Part shown: positions 19,267 through 27,806 of the stretch, in pieces
Layout of the letters: each line of letters begins with the position of its first letter
Numbering within the stretch: the stretch's first letter is position 1
Source of the DNA: JAWSVE01 sp050789445
GTDB lineage: Bacteria; Pseudomonadota; Gammaproteobacteria; Pseudomonadales; Cellvibrionaceae
Length of the DNA stretch: 64,000 nucleotides
NCBI GenBank assembly: GCA_050789445.1
Contig: JAILXR010000001.1
Coordinates: 1,240,001-1,304,000 of the forward strand
Reading direction: 5' to 3'
Translations under genes and position numbers: made by a program
Notes under the pieces: generated by a model
Told to the model about the DNA's origin: nothing
Database searches by the model: none
What the model saw: the letters and a program-made list of their open reading frames with translations, nothing else

Positions 19267-20697
19267 TTAACGAGCACCTTTACCAAGGATAACTACTTCA
19301 ATGGTTTGAAGAAGAACAAGGAGATCCATTAGTAAGGTACGATTTTTTATGTAAAACAAATCGAACTGGAGCTTATTATAAGCGTCTTGCTCATTAGCGC
19401 CATAGGGATATTTTATTTGTGCCCACCCAGCAAGCCCCGGTTTGACTCTATGGCGTAATCGATAATAAGGAATATTCTTCTCCAACTGCTCAACAAACTC
19501 AGGGCGTTCTGGCCTAGGGCCTACAATTGACATATCTCCTCGTAATATATTAATTAATTGAGGAACCTCATCTAAACGTGTTTTTCGAATAAACGCTCCC
19601 ACCCGAGTCACTCGAGCATCATTTTTAGATGCCCAAACAGCTTTACCGTCTTTTTCAGCATCAGTTGTCATGCTTCTAAATTTAATCAGATTGAATTCTG
19701 TATTATTGAGACCTACCCGTTTTTGCTTATAAAAAATAGGACCTCGAAAACCACTTTCAAGAAAAATAGACAATGCCGTTAACAGCAAGAAAGGTGATGT
19801 TAACGTTAAGATTAGAAGGCTTCCTGCAATATCAAACGAACGTTCTACCGCCTGACGAACGCCAGAAGCACCATAGCCATCAGAAAAAATCATCCAACTT
19901 GGCTGGAGAATGTCAAGGTGCAGCATCCCCCGCTCTCGCTCATGAAATGAAATGAAATCAATAACATCGATTCCTGACATCTTACAATCTAACAATGCCA
20001 GTGTAGGGATTTTGCTTCTTCTATCTTTAACTGCCACTACAATTTCATCGATATCATGAGCCTGGCAAAAATTTAACAATCCCTCATCAACATCAACAAG
20101 GTATTCAGGTGGGACCGCATTATCTTCACCATCTACACCGACAAAACCAGCAATGATATAGCTACCATTAGCAGGAGCTAACCTATTCTCGCTTCCATTA
20201 TTGCAAATTAGTCCAGCAGCTGGCTCGCCAGCGCCGTAAATTAAGACGCGGCGCCTTAAAGCACTGCTATCAACCGTATTATAAAAAATTAATCTCCCAA
20301 TACTCAGGAGTATCAGGCTAGAAAGAAGGCTGTAACCTAAAACACCTCGGCCTAGATATAGACTAGGAAACACATAGTATACGATTATTAGCCCCATAGT
20401 TCCCAAAAACAAACTAATGGAAACCCTTAAAATAATGCCGGAAAGATGAATCTTTCCCGTTGTTTGCTCAGCTTGGTATTGCCCCATTGCAATCATTCCA
20501 AGTAAGAGAGCAAAAGCAACCATAGATGCCTGCAAAATAAAGTCAGGAAACCCCAATGAAGCAAAATCTAAGGTGAATGAGCGAAAACGCATGACCAAGC
20601 CAAGATAACTACTCAAGAACATCACACCTACTTCAAAAATCAAAAGTAAGAGAAACGGAACTCTAAAGTGATGTTTAAATAATTTTATTGTTGCCAC
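19267..20697 (-). CDS. Initiating undecaprenyl-phosphate sugar phosphotransferase
   Basis: A 476-residue polyprenyl glycosylphosphotransferase of the exosortase-type EPS family. It has four N-terminal membrane segments (to ~140), a CoA-binding-like Rossmann domain (~150-270, VLIYGAGEPA), and a bacterial sugar transferase domain from ~280. The last carries KRVGLN, LIKFRSM, RKTRLDEVPQL and SIVGPRPERPEF. It transfers a sugar-1-phosphate to undecaprenyl phosphate and so starts the repeat unit. The start is GTG at 20697, supported by GGAG 8 bases upstream. It is the first gene of the long minus-strand EPS operon. Confidence 0.92.
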   Translation of the reverse strand: MATIKLFKHHFRVPFLLLLIFEVGVMFLSSYLGLVMRFRSFTLDFASLGFPDFILQASMVAFALLLGMIAMGQYQAEQTTGKIHLSGIILRVSISLFLGTMGLIIVYYVFPSLYLGRGVLGYSLLSSLILLSIGRLIFYNTVDSSALRRRVLIYGAGEPAAGLICNNGSENRLAPANGSYIIAGFVGVDGEDNAVPPEYLVDVDEGLLNFCQAHDIDEIVVAVKDRRSKIPTLALLDCKMSGIDVIDFISFHERERGMLHLDILQPSWMIFSDGYGASGVRQAVERSFDIAGSLLILTLTSPFLLLTALSIFLESGFRGPIFYKQKRVGLNNTEFNLIKFRSMTTDAEKDGKAVWASKNDARVTRVGAFIRKTRLDEVPQLINILRGDMSIVGPRPERPEFVEQLEKNIPYYRLRHRVKPGLAGWAQIKYPYGANEQDAYNKLQFDLFYIKNRTLLMDLLVLLQTIEVVILGKGAR

Positions 20698-21412
20698 GTT
20701 TGCAGCTCCTAGACTCGATGTTAACCATCCAATTTAACTCCCACCCAAAGCACATAGACCTGATCATAGGAATATGATTAGGCGGAGTAGATTCTTAATA
20801 TTTCTGTTTTATTTCACATCAAGGATGTTGAACTATACATTTGGGCGTTACTGCAGCTCTTCAATGAAAAACAGTAAAACCAAACCTTGATATGCGCTCA
20901 AGCACACTTAAGTCAAAATTGCTTAGCGAAATAAGTTTTTCTTAAATTAACTTTAAATAACAGAGTGTTATCTCAACAAGCTCAAAATACACTACCTAGT
21001 TATTTTCTTCACAGTAAAATCAACTCGATGGTAACTACAACCACTTCAATGGTTAGACTTTTTGAAAGTAGAAAAGCTACCGTAAGGAGGTCACACATTC
21101 TTACATGCAAAACACCAATGTAACTTCTATATTTACCGAATTGAACCTGAATTATGATATGACTGCCGACTAATCCTCTACGCCAGTGATGTTCTCCTTA
21201 ACCCTTCCGCAGTGGCGCACAATTTATCCTAAGGGTTGTGCAATCGCAAGGTCGATAAGAGGCGATTTATGCCTATTTTTCAATTAATTACATCTAAACT
21301 AGACAAAAAACATTCTTCTAAGGTCGAACTGCAATAGGCAACAACATTTTGTGTGGCATAATATCCCGCCTTCTGTGAAGGAGTCATGAATAAATCATTT
21401 AAGGATTAGGTT
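20698..21412. promoter_or_regulatory. 715-base intergenic region between divergent EPS genes
   Basis: This region separates the initiating transferase gene (minus) from the UDP-sugar dehydrogenase gene (plus) and must hold both promoters. Visible on the plus strand: AACCCTT (21200-21206) can pair with AAGGGTT (21231-21237), while GCACAA (21217-21222) can pair with TTGTGC (21236-21241). The two stems share two bases and exclude each other. Two 22-codon frames (21105-21173 and 21269-21337) also lie here; the second has AGAGG six bases before its ATG. A TAAGGAGGT at 21083-21091 is too far (about 14 bases) from the first ATG. No known riboswitch class was recognised. Confidence 0.5.
21269..21337 (+). 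CDS. Possible 22-residue leader or small protein
   Basis: The ATG at 21269 has AGAGG six bases upstream. The frame encodes MPIFQLITSKLDKKHSSKVELQ-like residues (22 in all, with four lysines) and stops at TAG 21335-21337, 75 bases before the dehydrogenase start. It sits immediately after a pair of mutually exclusive hairpins. It could be a leader peptide or chance; there is no composition test at this length. Confidence 0.2.
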   Translation: MPIFQLITSKLDKKHSSKVELQ

Positions 21413-22693
21413 GTGAATAGAAAAATATCTGTAATTGGCCTTGGCTACGTAGGACTTCCAGTCGCTGTCGCTTTTGGCCAAAAACATCGCGTAATTGGCT
21501 TTGATGTTAACAAAGCCAGAATCAAAGAATTACAATCAGGTATTGATTCAACACTAGAAGTCGAGCCAGATACTCTCAAAAAAGCAGACATACTTTATTC
21601 CGATCAAATTTCAGATCTTAGTCTTGCTGATTTCCATATCGTCGCCGTCCCCACGCCTATTACCGATACAAACCAGCCGGACCTGACCCCCCTGCTTCGA
21701 GCATCCTCGACAGTTGGTAAAGCGATCAAGAATGGTGACATTGTTGTTTTTGAATCAACAGTTTATCCAGGGGCAACTGAAGAAGACTGCATTCCAATTT
21801 TAGAAAAAGAATCAGGTTTAATTGCAGGTAAAGACTTTACCGTGGGTTACTCACCAGAAAGAATCAACCCAGGAGACAAGGAACATACTTTCACCAAAAT
21901 TCTAAAAGTCGTTTCTGGCCAAGATACAAGAACGACTGATATCGTAGCTGAAGTTTATGGCTCCGTAGTAACAGCTGGCATACACAAAGCGCCCTCGATT
22001 AAATCTGCAGAAGCCGCAAAGGTTATTGAGAATACACAACGCGATCTAAACATTGCATTAATGAATGAGCTTGCAATAATCTTTAAACGAATGGACATAG
22101 ATACACTAGACGTTCTAGAAGCTGCTGGAACGAAATGGAATTTTTTGCCGTTCCGTCCTGGTTTAGTAGGCGGGCATTGTATTGGTGTCGACCCTTATTA
22201 CCTCACACATAAAGCGCAAAAAGTGGGTTACCATCCACAAGTCATTCTTGCTGGGCGTCGTACCAACGACTCCATGGCGCGCTATGTAGTCAGCGAAATC
22301 ATAAAGCAGATGCTCTTGAAGGAAATTACAGTTAAAGGCGGAACCGTCGCCCTCCTAGGCTTGACCTTTAAAGAAGATTGCCCAGACTTAAGAAACTCAA
22401 AAGTTGTCGACATCATAAAAGAATTACACACTTACGGTGTTAAAGTGTTAGTTCATGACCCTCTCGCAAACAAAGAAGATGCTAAACATGAGTACGATGT
22501 CGATTTGACGGATTGGGATGACCTAACAAACGTTGATTCAATTATCATAGCTACAGCGCACAAAGAATACAAAGCTACTCCACTAAACACACTTAAACAA
22601 AAAATGAATCCTGATGGGTGTATTTTTGACATCAAAGGGATCATTGATCGAGAAGAAGCAAAACAAACAAAGCTACCCCTTTGGCGCTTATAA
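21413..22693 (+). CDS. tviB: UDP-N-acetylhexosamine 6-dehydrogenase (TviB/WbpO family)
   Basis: The NAD-binding motif VIGLGYVGLPVA lies at residues 7-18. The central domain carries EAAKVIENTQRDLNIALMNE, the catalytic cysteine block GGHCIGVDPYYLT has Cys256, and the C-terminal UDP-binding domain has LGLTFKEDCPDLRNSK. The family oxidises UDP-GalNAc or UDP-GlcNAc at C6 to the uronic acid, supplying an acidic sugar for capsule or O-antigen. This suggests that the EPS contains a HexNAcA residue. The GTG start has GGATTAGG upstream. It is transcribed alone, ends in a strong terminator, and the long leader suggests regulation. Confidence 0.88.
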   Translation: MNRKISVIGLGYVGLPVAVAFGQKHRVIGFDVNKARIKELQSGIDSTLEVEPDTLKKADILYSDQISDLSLADFHIVAVPTPITDTNQPDLTPLLRASSTVGKAIKNGDIVVFESTVYPGATEEDCIPILEKESGLIAGKDFTVGYSPERINPGDKEHTFTKILKVVSGQDTRTTDIVAEVYGSVVTAGIHKAPSIKSAEAAKVIENTQRDLNIALMNELAIIFKRMDIDTLDVLEAAGTKWNFLPFRPGLVGGHCIGVDPYYLTHKAQKVGYHPQVILAGRRTNDSMARYVVSEIIKQMLLKEITVKGGTVALLGLTFKEDCPDLRNSKVVDIIKELHTYGVKVLVHDPLANKEDAKHEYDVDLTDWDDLTNVDSIIIATAHKEYKATPLNTLKQKMNPDGCIFDIKGIIDREEAKQTKLPLWRL

Positions 22694-22696
22694 TAA

Positions 22697-22744
22697 TTTA
22701 CAATCATAAAAATGCGGTTTTTGCCGCATTTTTATGATTGTAAA
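22697..22744. terminator. Perfect bidirectional intrinsic terminator
   Basis: Two exactly complementary 21-base arms (22697-22717 and 22724-22744) flank a six-base loop TTTTTG. The stem has a GC-rich tip (ATGCGG/CCGCAT) and an A/T-rich base. It lies three bases after the dehydrogenase stop and 31 bases before the end of the convergent acetyltransferase gene, so it can serve both. Confidence 0.85.
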
Positions 22745-22775
22745 ATAGCTTATTGTGAACCATGAATGCTGGAAC

Positions 22776-23849
22776 TTATTTTTTCTTCGCTATTTTCCTA
22801 AGATTTTTAAACCATTTGACGACAGTCAAAACCACCAAACCAAGAAAAGAAGCTGGCAAATAAATTGTAAAAAGCTTTGCACTTTTCGGATACCATTGAC
22901 CTAACCAGCCCGCGCCGGTAACAAAACTAATTCTATTCCCTCCCCCAATCAAACCTGCATTTTGTATAGCCTGATAAATTAAAACATGACTAGGAGAGAG
23001 TGATTTATGCTCTTCGATATAACCTACTTTTGCTAGAGACAAACAGTGATCATCTTTAAAACAGTAATGTGCAGCTATTGGATCTCCATTTAAATAAAAC
23101 ATACTCAACTGCATCTTCGCTGGCATTGCTTGCAGGAAAGACTGATAGTAGGACTTTAACTTCGGATTCAATGTTATCGCAGTTTCTGTTCCCGATTGCC
23201 CTTTCCAGCCAGATGACTCAACGACTAAAAAGTCTTCAAAAGCTTGGGTCGTAATTTCATCTCCAGATAAAAATTTAAACTCTACAACTCCAGTATCATT
23301 CGCTTTTCGCAATAAGCGCTTGACGTTTTTAACCATCCGCTTAGGAAGGACGCTATCAACATCTTCATTAAAATCAATATAGAAACTCTCGCCAGACTCA
23401 ATCTCAAATGCTTTTGATGATAAACACGATAGTAGCTCAAAAAATTGGCTATCATCCCTGAGGTCACGCATAACAACCGATGAATTAAAGGGAAGCATTT
23501 TTAAAAAAGTTTTGAAAAGCTCAGAAATTGAATTTAGATAGTTTTCATCAAAAAGAACATCAGAAAGGTTAATGTGATCATGATGGATTGAGCCTATATG
23601 GTAGTAAGGTATCCCAAATCGGCTAAGTCTTTTTTTAACCCAAGGAAAAACACCCACAATTTTCCCCTGATCTGAAAAGACCAATAGATAGGGTGATGCC
23701 GTCGGAGGCATTAAATATTCACAGTATGATTGGTAATATAAGGCGCGCTGATAGAAAAGACTTTGCTGAGAGATTTCAAGCATTTCCCAAGTTGTTAGAA
23801 ATTGCTTCACTCCTTCCTTGCTCTCAATAATCTCCAAACTCAACATCAT
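22776..23849 (-). CDS. GNAT/FemAB-like acetyltransferase of EPS locus (BcsL/CelD-like)
   Basis: The protein has the Acetyltransf_6 (FemAB-like GNAT) layout: an N-terminal half with RLSRFGIPYYHIGS, then FLVVESSGWKGQSGTE, then YLNGDPIAAHYCF and YIEEHKSLSPSHVLIYQ, with a hydrophobic stretch near the C-terminus. Exosortase-type EPS loci usually carry such a FemAB-like gene; the reaction is not established, though acyl or aminoacyl transfer to the glycan is usual speculation. The reading frame extends up to 23936, but the ATG at 23849, with GGAAAG 6 bases upstream, is the better start. It is convergent with the dehydrogenase gene. Confidence 0.75.
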   Translation of the reverse strand: MMLSLEIIESKEGVKQFLTTWEMLEISQQSLFYQRALYYQSYCEYLMPPTASPYLLVFSDQGKIVGVFPWVKKRLSRFGIPYYHIGSIHHDHINLSDVLFDENYLNSISELFKTFLKMLPFNSSVVMRDLRDDSQFFELLSCLSSKAFEIESGESFYIDFNEDVDSVLPKRMVKNVKRLLRKANDTGVVEFKFLSGDEITTQAFEDFLVVESSGWKGQSGTETAITLNPKLKSYYQSFLQAMPAKMQLSMFYLNGDPIAAHYCFKDDHCLSLAKVGYIEEHKSLSPSHVLIYQAIQNAGLIGGGNRISFVTGAGWLGQWYPKSAKLFTIYLPASFLGLVVLTVVKWFKNLRKIAKKK

Positions 23850-24062
23850 AGACATCTTTCCATTTATATAAATTAACAGCTTGATACTAAATAAAAAGGT
23901 AAAACTTGCCGTTAAAATCCTAGTCCAGCTATCCAATTACCAAGGATTTTACGATCTATAAGCTTGCGCCTATTACAGCAATCAAACCATTTTTATTCAA
24001 TAGAAACATAAAGGAAAAAGAACACGCTAAATAAAGAGAGGTGACCTAACAGCTAAAAGAAG

Positions 24063-24092
24063 ACTTCCACTCTCTTCAAAAAAAGTGGAAGT
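24063..24092 (-). terminator. Hairpin downstream of amtB
   Basis: ACTTCCACT (24063-24071) and AGTGGAAGT (24084-24092) pair perfectly over nine bases with a 12-base loop. It lies 113 bases after the amtB stop on the minus strand and is followed there by TCTTTT. It is a plausible end for the amtB transcript. Confidence 0.5.
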
Positions 24093-24204
24093 AACGAAAA
24101 AACAACCAAAATCCAGTTCAATTTTAGATAATTTCTTTTAACTAGCCTCCGAGGATGTCTCTTTAGAGAACTCAGAAGCTAGATAAGTTTTATAAAAACA
24201 AAGC

Positions 24205-25503
24205 TTATAGTTTATATCCAGACTCTTCATGAAGTACGAGGTCTAGGCCTTGATTTTCATCTTCTGCACTAACTCGTATACCACTTGTCATCAAGCCAGT
24301 TATCTTTAAGAGGATGTAAGTTGCTATAGCTGTATAGGCAATTGTTGCACATACGCCTATGGCTTGAACACCAAATTGCTCGCCAATGCTAGATATATCA
24401 GCACCAAAACCCTGCCCACTAAAGATACCAAGATCTGGCGAAGCAAAAACTGCAACCAGTAGACTACCTAGAATCCCACCGACACCATGCACAGGAAACA
24501 CATCCAAAGAATCATCAATAACCAATTTTCTCTTGATGAATTGAGTCGCAAAAAAGCAAACAACACCTGCAGACAAACCAATTATCAGAGCGCCAGCTGG
24601 ACCAACAAAGCCTGAGCAAGGAGTAATCGTACCCAATCCAGCTACCATCCCAGTCACAATTCCTAACACGCTTGGTTTGCCAAACTTCACCCACTCCATC
24701 GCCATCCATGCCAGCGATCCTGCTGCTGCTGAGATATGTGTGACAAGCATAGCCATAGAAGCATCTCCATTCGCTGCTAATGCGCTACCCGCGTTAAATC
24801 CAAACCACCCAACCCAAAGCATTCCAGCACCAGTCACTGACATAGTCATATTGTGTGGAGGCATAGCAGTCGTGGGGAACCCATTACGATTACCAATAAC
24901 AATGGCACAAACTAAAGCCGCGACACCTGCAGTGATATGAACAACAATACCACCAGCAAAATCCAATACACCTTTATTACCTAGCCAGCCGCCTCCCCAA
25001 ACCCAATGACAGACAGGTGCATACACAACAATTAACCAGAGAGCTGAAAAAATAATCATTGATGAAAACTTCATTCTCTCAGCAAAAGCGCCAATGATTA
25101 AAGCAGGAGTAATAATGGCGAATGTCATTTGAAACATAAAAAATAACGGTTCTGGTATATCACCCCACAGAGCATCCTCACCTATACCCGATAGGAACAC
25201 TTTTGATGCATCACCTAACCAATCCCCTCCTTCACCAAATGCCAAACTGTAAACGCCAGCTAGCCATAGTAAAGAGACGACACAAGCAATAGCAAAGCAT
25301 TGCATCAATACGGACAGAACATTTTTTGTTCGGACTAAACCGCCATAGAATAACGCCAGCCCAGGGAGAGTCATAAACAGGACAAGCGCTGTTGACGTTA
25401 GGATCCAAGCAGTGTTAGCGCCATTAAGCCCATCAGCCAGTGCCAATGACGGTAACAATAAAATACCGGACGCAGCCGATCGCAGAAGGGTTTTGATCTT
25501 CAT
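24205..25503 (-). CDS. amtB: Ammonium transporter AmtB
   Basis: A 432-residue Amt family channel. It has a cleavable signal peptide (to about ALADG, residue 24) followed by 11 membrane segments. The pore twin histidines are in GGIVVHITAG and FPVHGVGG, and FYGGLVRTKN and GAFAERMKFS are family blocks. It conducts ammonium across the inner membrane. A GAGAGG ribosome site precedes the ATG by 7 bases. The PII gene glnK, normally paired with amtB in gammaproteobacteria, is not adjacent. The 287-base upstream region is AT-rich and I could not find a clear sigma-54 promoter in it. Confidence 0.95.
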   Translation of the reverse strand: MKIKTLLRSAASGILLLPSLALADGLNGANTAWILTSTALVLFMTLPGLALFYGGLVRTKNVLSVLMQCFAIACVVSLLWLAGVYSLAFGEGGDWLGDASKVFLSGIGEDALWGDIPEPLFFMFQMTFAIITPALIIGAFAERMKFSSMIIFSALWLIVVYAPVCHWVWGGGWLGNKGVLDFAGGIVVHITAGVAALVCAIVIGNRNGFPTTAMPPHNMTMSVTGAGMLWVGWFGFNAGSALAANGDASMAMLVTHISAAAGSLAWMAMEWVKFGKPSVLGIVTGMVAGLGTITPCSGFVGPAGALIIGLSAGVVCFFATQFIKRKLVIDDSLDVFPVHGVGGILGSLLVAVFASPDLGIFSGQGFGADISSIGEQFGVQAIGVCATIAYTAIATYILLKITGLMTSGIRVSAEDENQGLDLVLHEESGYKL

Positions 25504-25790
25504 TTATAAGCCTCTCTAAAGCTATTTGTATTTTTTGATTGATATGATTTTTGATTTATTTATTATTTTTAGTTGTGTTATTTGCGCATCTCATTGATTT
25601 CTCTAGCCAATTTTCATTAAAGATGAGGAAAAAATGAAAAGCGGGATGAAAGACGCATCATTTAAGCGCGCCATTTTAACCTTATTTTAAATTGACTACG
25701 AATTAGAATTTAAATTTTTTTCAAATTTAGCTCAGAAAGAGTCCATATCAAGTTAGCGGGGCAGGCCTAGCTAATAAATTACAAATTCTA

Positions 25791-27806
25791 TCAAGCACTA
25801 CGTGGCGAAGATTTAATGGTTTCTTTAAGTCTATCTAATGCTGAATCATCTCCGGCATAAACCCAAGATTCATATTCATCAACCACCTGCTTAGCCCAAT
25901 CAGCAATTGAAGGCTTTATAACCGACACTCGATTTGCCAAGCTTCTTGGTCCCTCACCAGGAATCTCTTCAATATCAAATGCTTTTAGCTTTTTTAAAAA
26001 CTGTTGATACACAATAAAATCAAGTGAGCGTGATTTCTTAGGTGTGCTCCACCAAAACCAAAATAACACCAACAGCACTGTCAAACCAGCAACACTAAAC
26101 AACACCACTGCAATTCTCAACGGTGTGATTTCACCTAAAAGCTTTCTTAAAAAAAGAGATTGTTTATCCTGATCATACCCCATGATTAATTGATGCCACC
26201 TGAACTCTAATGCCTCCAAATTCATCACCAACATATTCACCCAAGCAATGTAGTTATATCGCTGGAGTGAAAAAGCAGGAGCCAACAAACTAATTTCATT
26301 TTGATTTAAAGCTGCATTCAAACCTGATTCAATTCGATTCGGGGCCACAGCTGCTGTGGGATCAACTCTCACCCACCCTTTGTCTTCAAGCCAAACTTCA
26401 CTCCAAGCATGCGCATCTGCTTGACTAACTCGCAAAAAACCTTCGAGCGAATTAAATTGTCCGCCTTGATAACCAACAACAACTCGAGATGGAATACCAA
26501 CAGCCCGCATCATAAAAACAAAACTACTCGCAAAATGTTCGCAAAACCCACGCTGTGTTTTCCATAAAAAATCATCTACTGTCTCACGACCTAATAAAGG
26601 TGGTTCTAAAGTATAAGTGAATGATGAATTAAAATAATTTAGCAATGTTTGAATATATTTTTCAGGGTTACTATTCGATTCCTCAAACCATTGATTCGCC
26701 TGCTGGATTGATTGAGGATTAAACCCGTCAGGTAACTGCAACGATATCCTTTCCCTTAACGTCGAAAGTCCATTTAATTCCGCAGAAAAATCTAGCGTTG
26801 ATTTGACAGAATATTGGAAACGAGAAGTAATGGGTTTTTGATTAACTAATCTCAGATCACGAGCAAGGCCTATACTTTTTTTATTCGCCTCAGCAAAAGG
26901 CAAACCATATAGCCAATGCTGCTGAGTAGGCTCTAAGATAATATCGTAATCAACTGAGCTCCCTCGCTTCACAACATCGTTTTTATTGGATGGTAATGAA
27001 TTACTCGACCAGTCAACCATACGAGAAGCTGAAAAAGTATTGGGACGAGATTGCGTCCAGCGCCTTCCATCAAAATAAGAAAAAACCAAACCCCTCCAAT
27101 ATAACTGATTTTGTTTTGGCACTTGATCTTCAAACACAACGCGGAAAGCTGTTTCATTGCTTTTGGCCAAACGACTGAAATCGCCCGGTGACATGCTGTC
27201 ACTAACACCTGTTTTTGCTGTGTGTGTTTGTTGCGGAACTGCCCACAAAGAATCAATGCGAGGCATAATCAAAAATAGTACAACCATTAAAGGAATACTT
27301 TGCAAAATCATAACAAAAGCCAGCCTGATACTTCGCCTATTATGATTTTTTTGTTCTGTTTGATTTAATCCAATTAATGCAATTGTCATCATCACCACAC
27401 CAACAATTGTATATAAAGTCATTAATATCGATTGAGAAAATAAAAACTCTGTCGCACAGACAAAATAACCGAGATACACCAAAATAAGTGCGTCTCGCTT
27501 TTTGTGCATCTCTAATAACTTAAGGACAAACGCGGTTATAAGAAGAGCAACCATCGGCTCCAAGCCAATAAAACGCCCATATTCAGTGACGAGCCCTAAA
27601 AGACACATTAAGACAGTCGCATATTTCACCCAGCGATTAGGGTAAGACCATACACCTCTAAATATTTGAATCCGCCAAAACACTGTAATAAACCAAGCGA
27701 CCAACAACCAAATGGGTAACCGTTGGGCATGAGGAATGATTAACAATGCCTGCGCAGCAAACAACCACAGTAAGCTATGGCGAGGGATCTGATAAAATAT
27801 ACTCAC
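25791..27806 (-). CDS. Transglutaminase-like membrane protein (TgpA/DUF3488 family)
   Basis: A 671-residue inner-membrane protein: six or so N-terminal membrane segments (to ~190), a periplasmic transglutaminase-like domain, one more membrane segment (~575-595), and a cytoplasmic DUF4129-type tail. The catalytic triad is visible as Cys ~420 in TQRGFCEHFAS, His ~467 in ADAHAWSEVW and Asp ~483 in VRVDPTAAV. In Pseudomonas aeruginosa the family member TgpA is essential; its substrate is unknown. The GTG start overlaps the DUF58 gene stop (GTGA), completing a moxR - DUF58 - tgpA operon. Confidence 0.88.
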   Translation of the reverse strand: MSIFYQIPRHSLLWLFAAQALLIIPHAQRLPIWLLVAWFITVFWRIQIFRGVWSYPNRWVKYATVLMCLLGLVTEYGRFIGLEPMVALLITAFVLKLLEMHKKRDALILVYLGYFVCATEFLFSQSILMTLYTIVGVVMMTIALIGLNQTEQKNHNRRSIRLAFVMILQSIPLMVVLFLIMPRIDSLWAVPQQTHTAKTGVSDSMSPGDFSRLAKSNETAFRVVFEDQVPKQNQLYWRGLVFSYFDGRRWTQSRPNTFSASRMVDWSSNSLPSNKNDVVKRGSSVDYDIILEPTQQHWLYGLPFAEANKKSIGLARDLRLVNQKPITSRFQYSVKSTLDFSAELNGLSTLRERISLQLPDGFNPQSIQQANQWFEESNSNPEKYIQTLLNYFNSSFTYTLEPPLLGRETVDDFLWKTQRGFCEHFASSFVFMMRAVGIPSRVVVGYQGGQFNSLEGFLRVSQADAHAWSEVWLEDKGWVRVDPTAAVAPNRIESGLNAALNQNEISLLAPAFSLQRYNYIAWVNMLVMNLEALEFRWHQLIMGYDQDKQSLFLRKLLGEITPLRIAVVLFSVAGLTVLLVLFWFWWSTPKKSRSLDFIVYQQFLKKLKAFDIEEIPGEGPRSLANRVSVIKPSIADWAKQVVDEYESWVYAGDDSALDRLKETIKSSPRSA

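Noticed and set aside
20770..20800. GGCGGAGTAG resembling a JUMPstart/ops element
   Set aside because: It does not match GGCGGTAG-N-GTGC closely and lies on the strand opposite to the EPS operon it would serve.
21105..21173. 22-codon frame downstream of a TAAGGAGGT
   Set aside because: The Shine-Dalgarno-like sequence is about 14 bases from the ATG, too far for normal initiation. Kept only as part of the regulatory-region finding.
25504..25790. Sigma-54 promoter upstream of amtB
   Set aside because: No TGGCAC-N5-TTGC match in the right orientation was found in these 287 bases.
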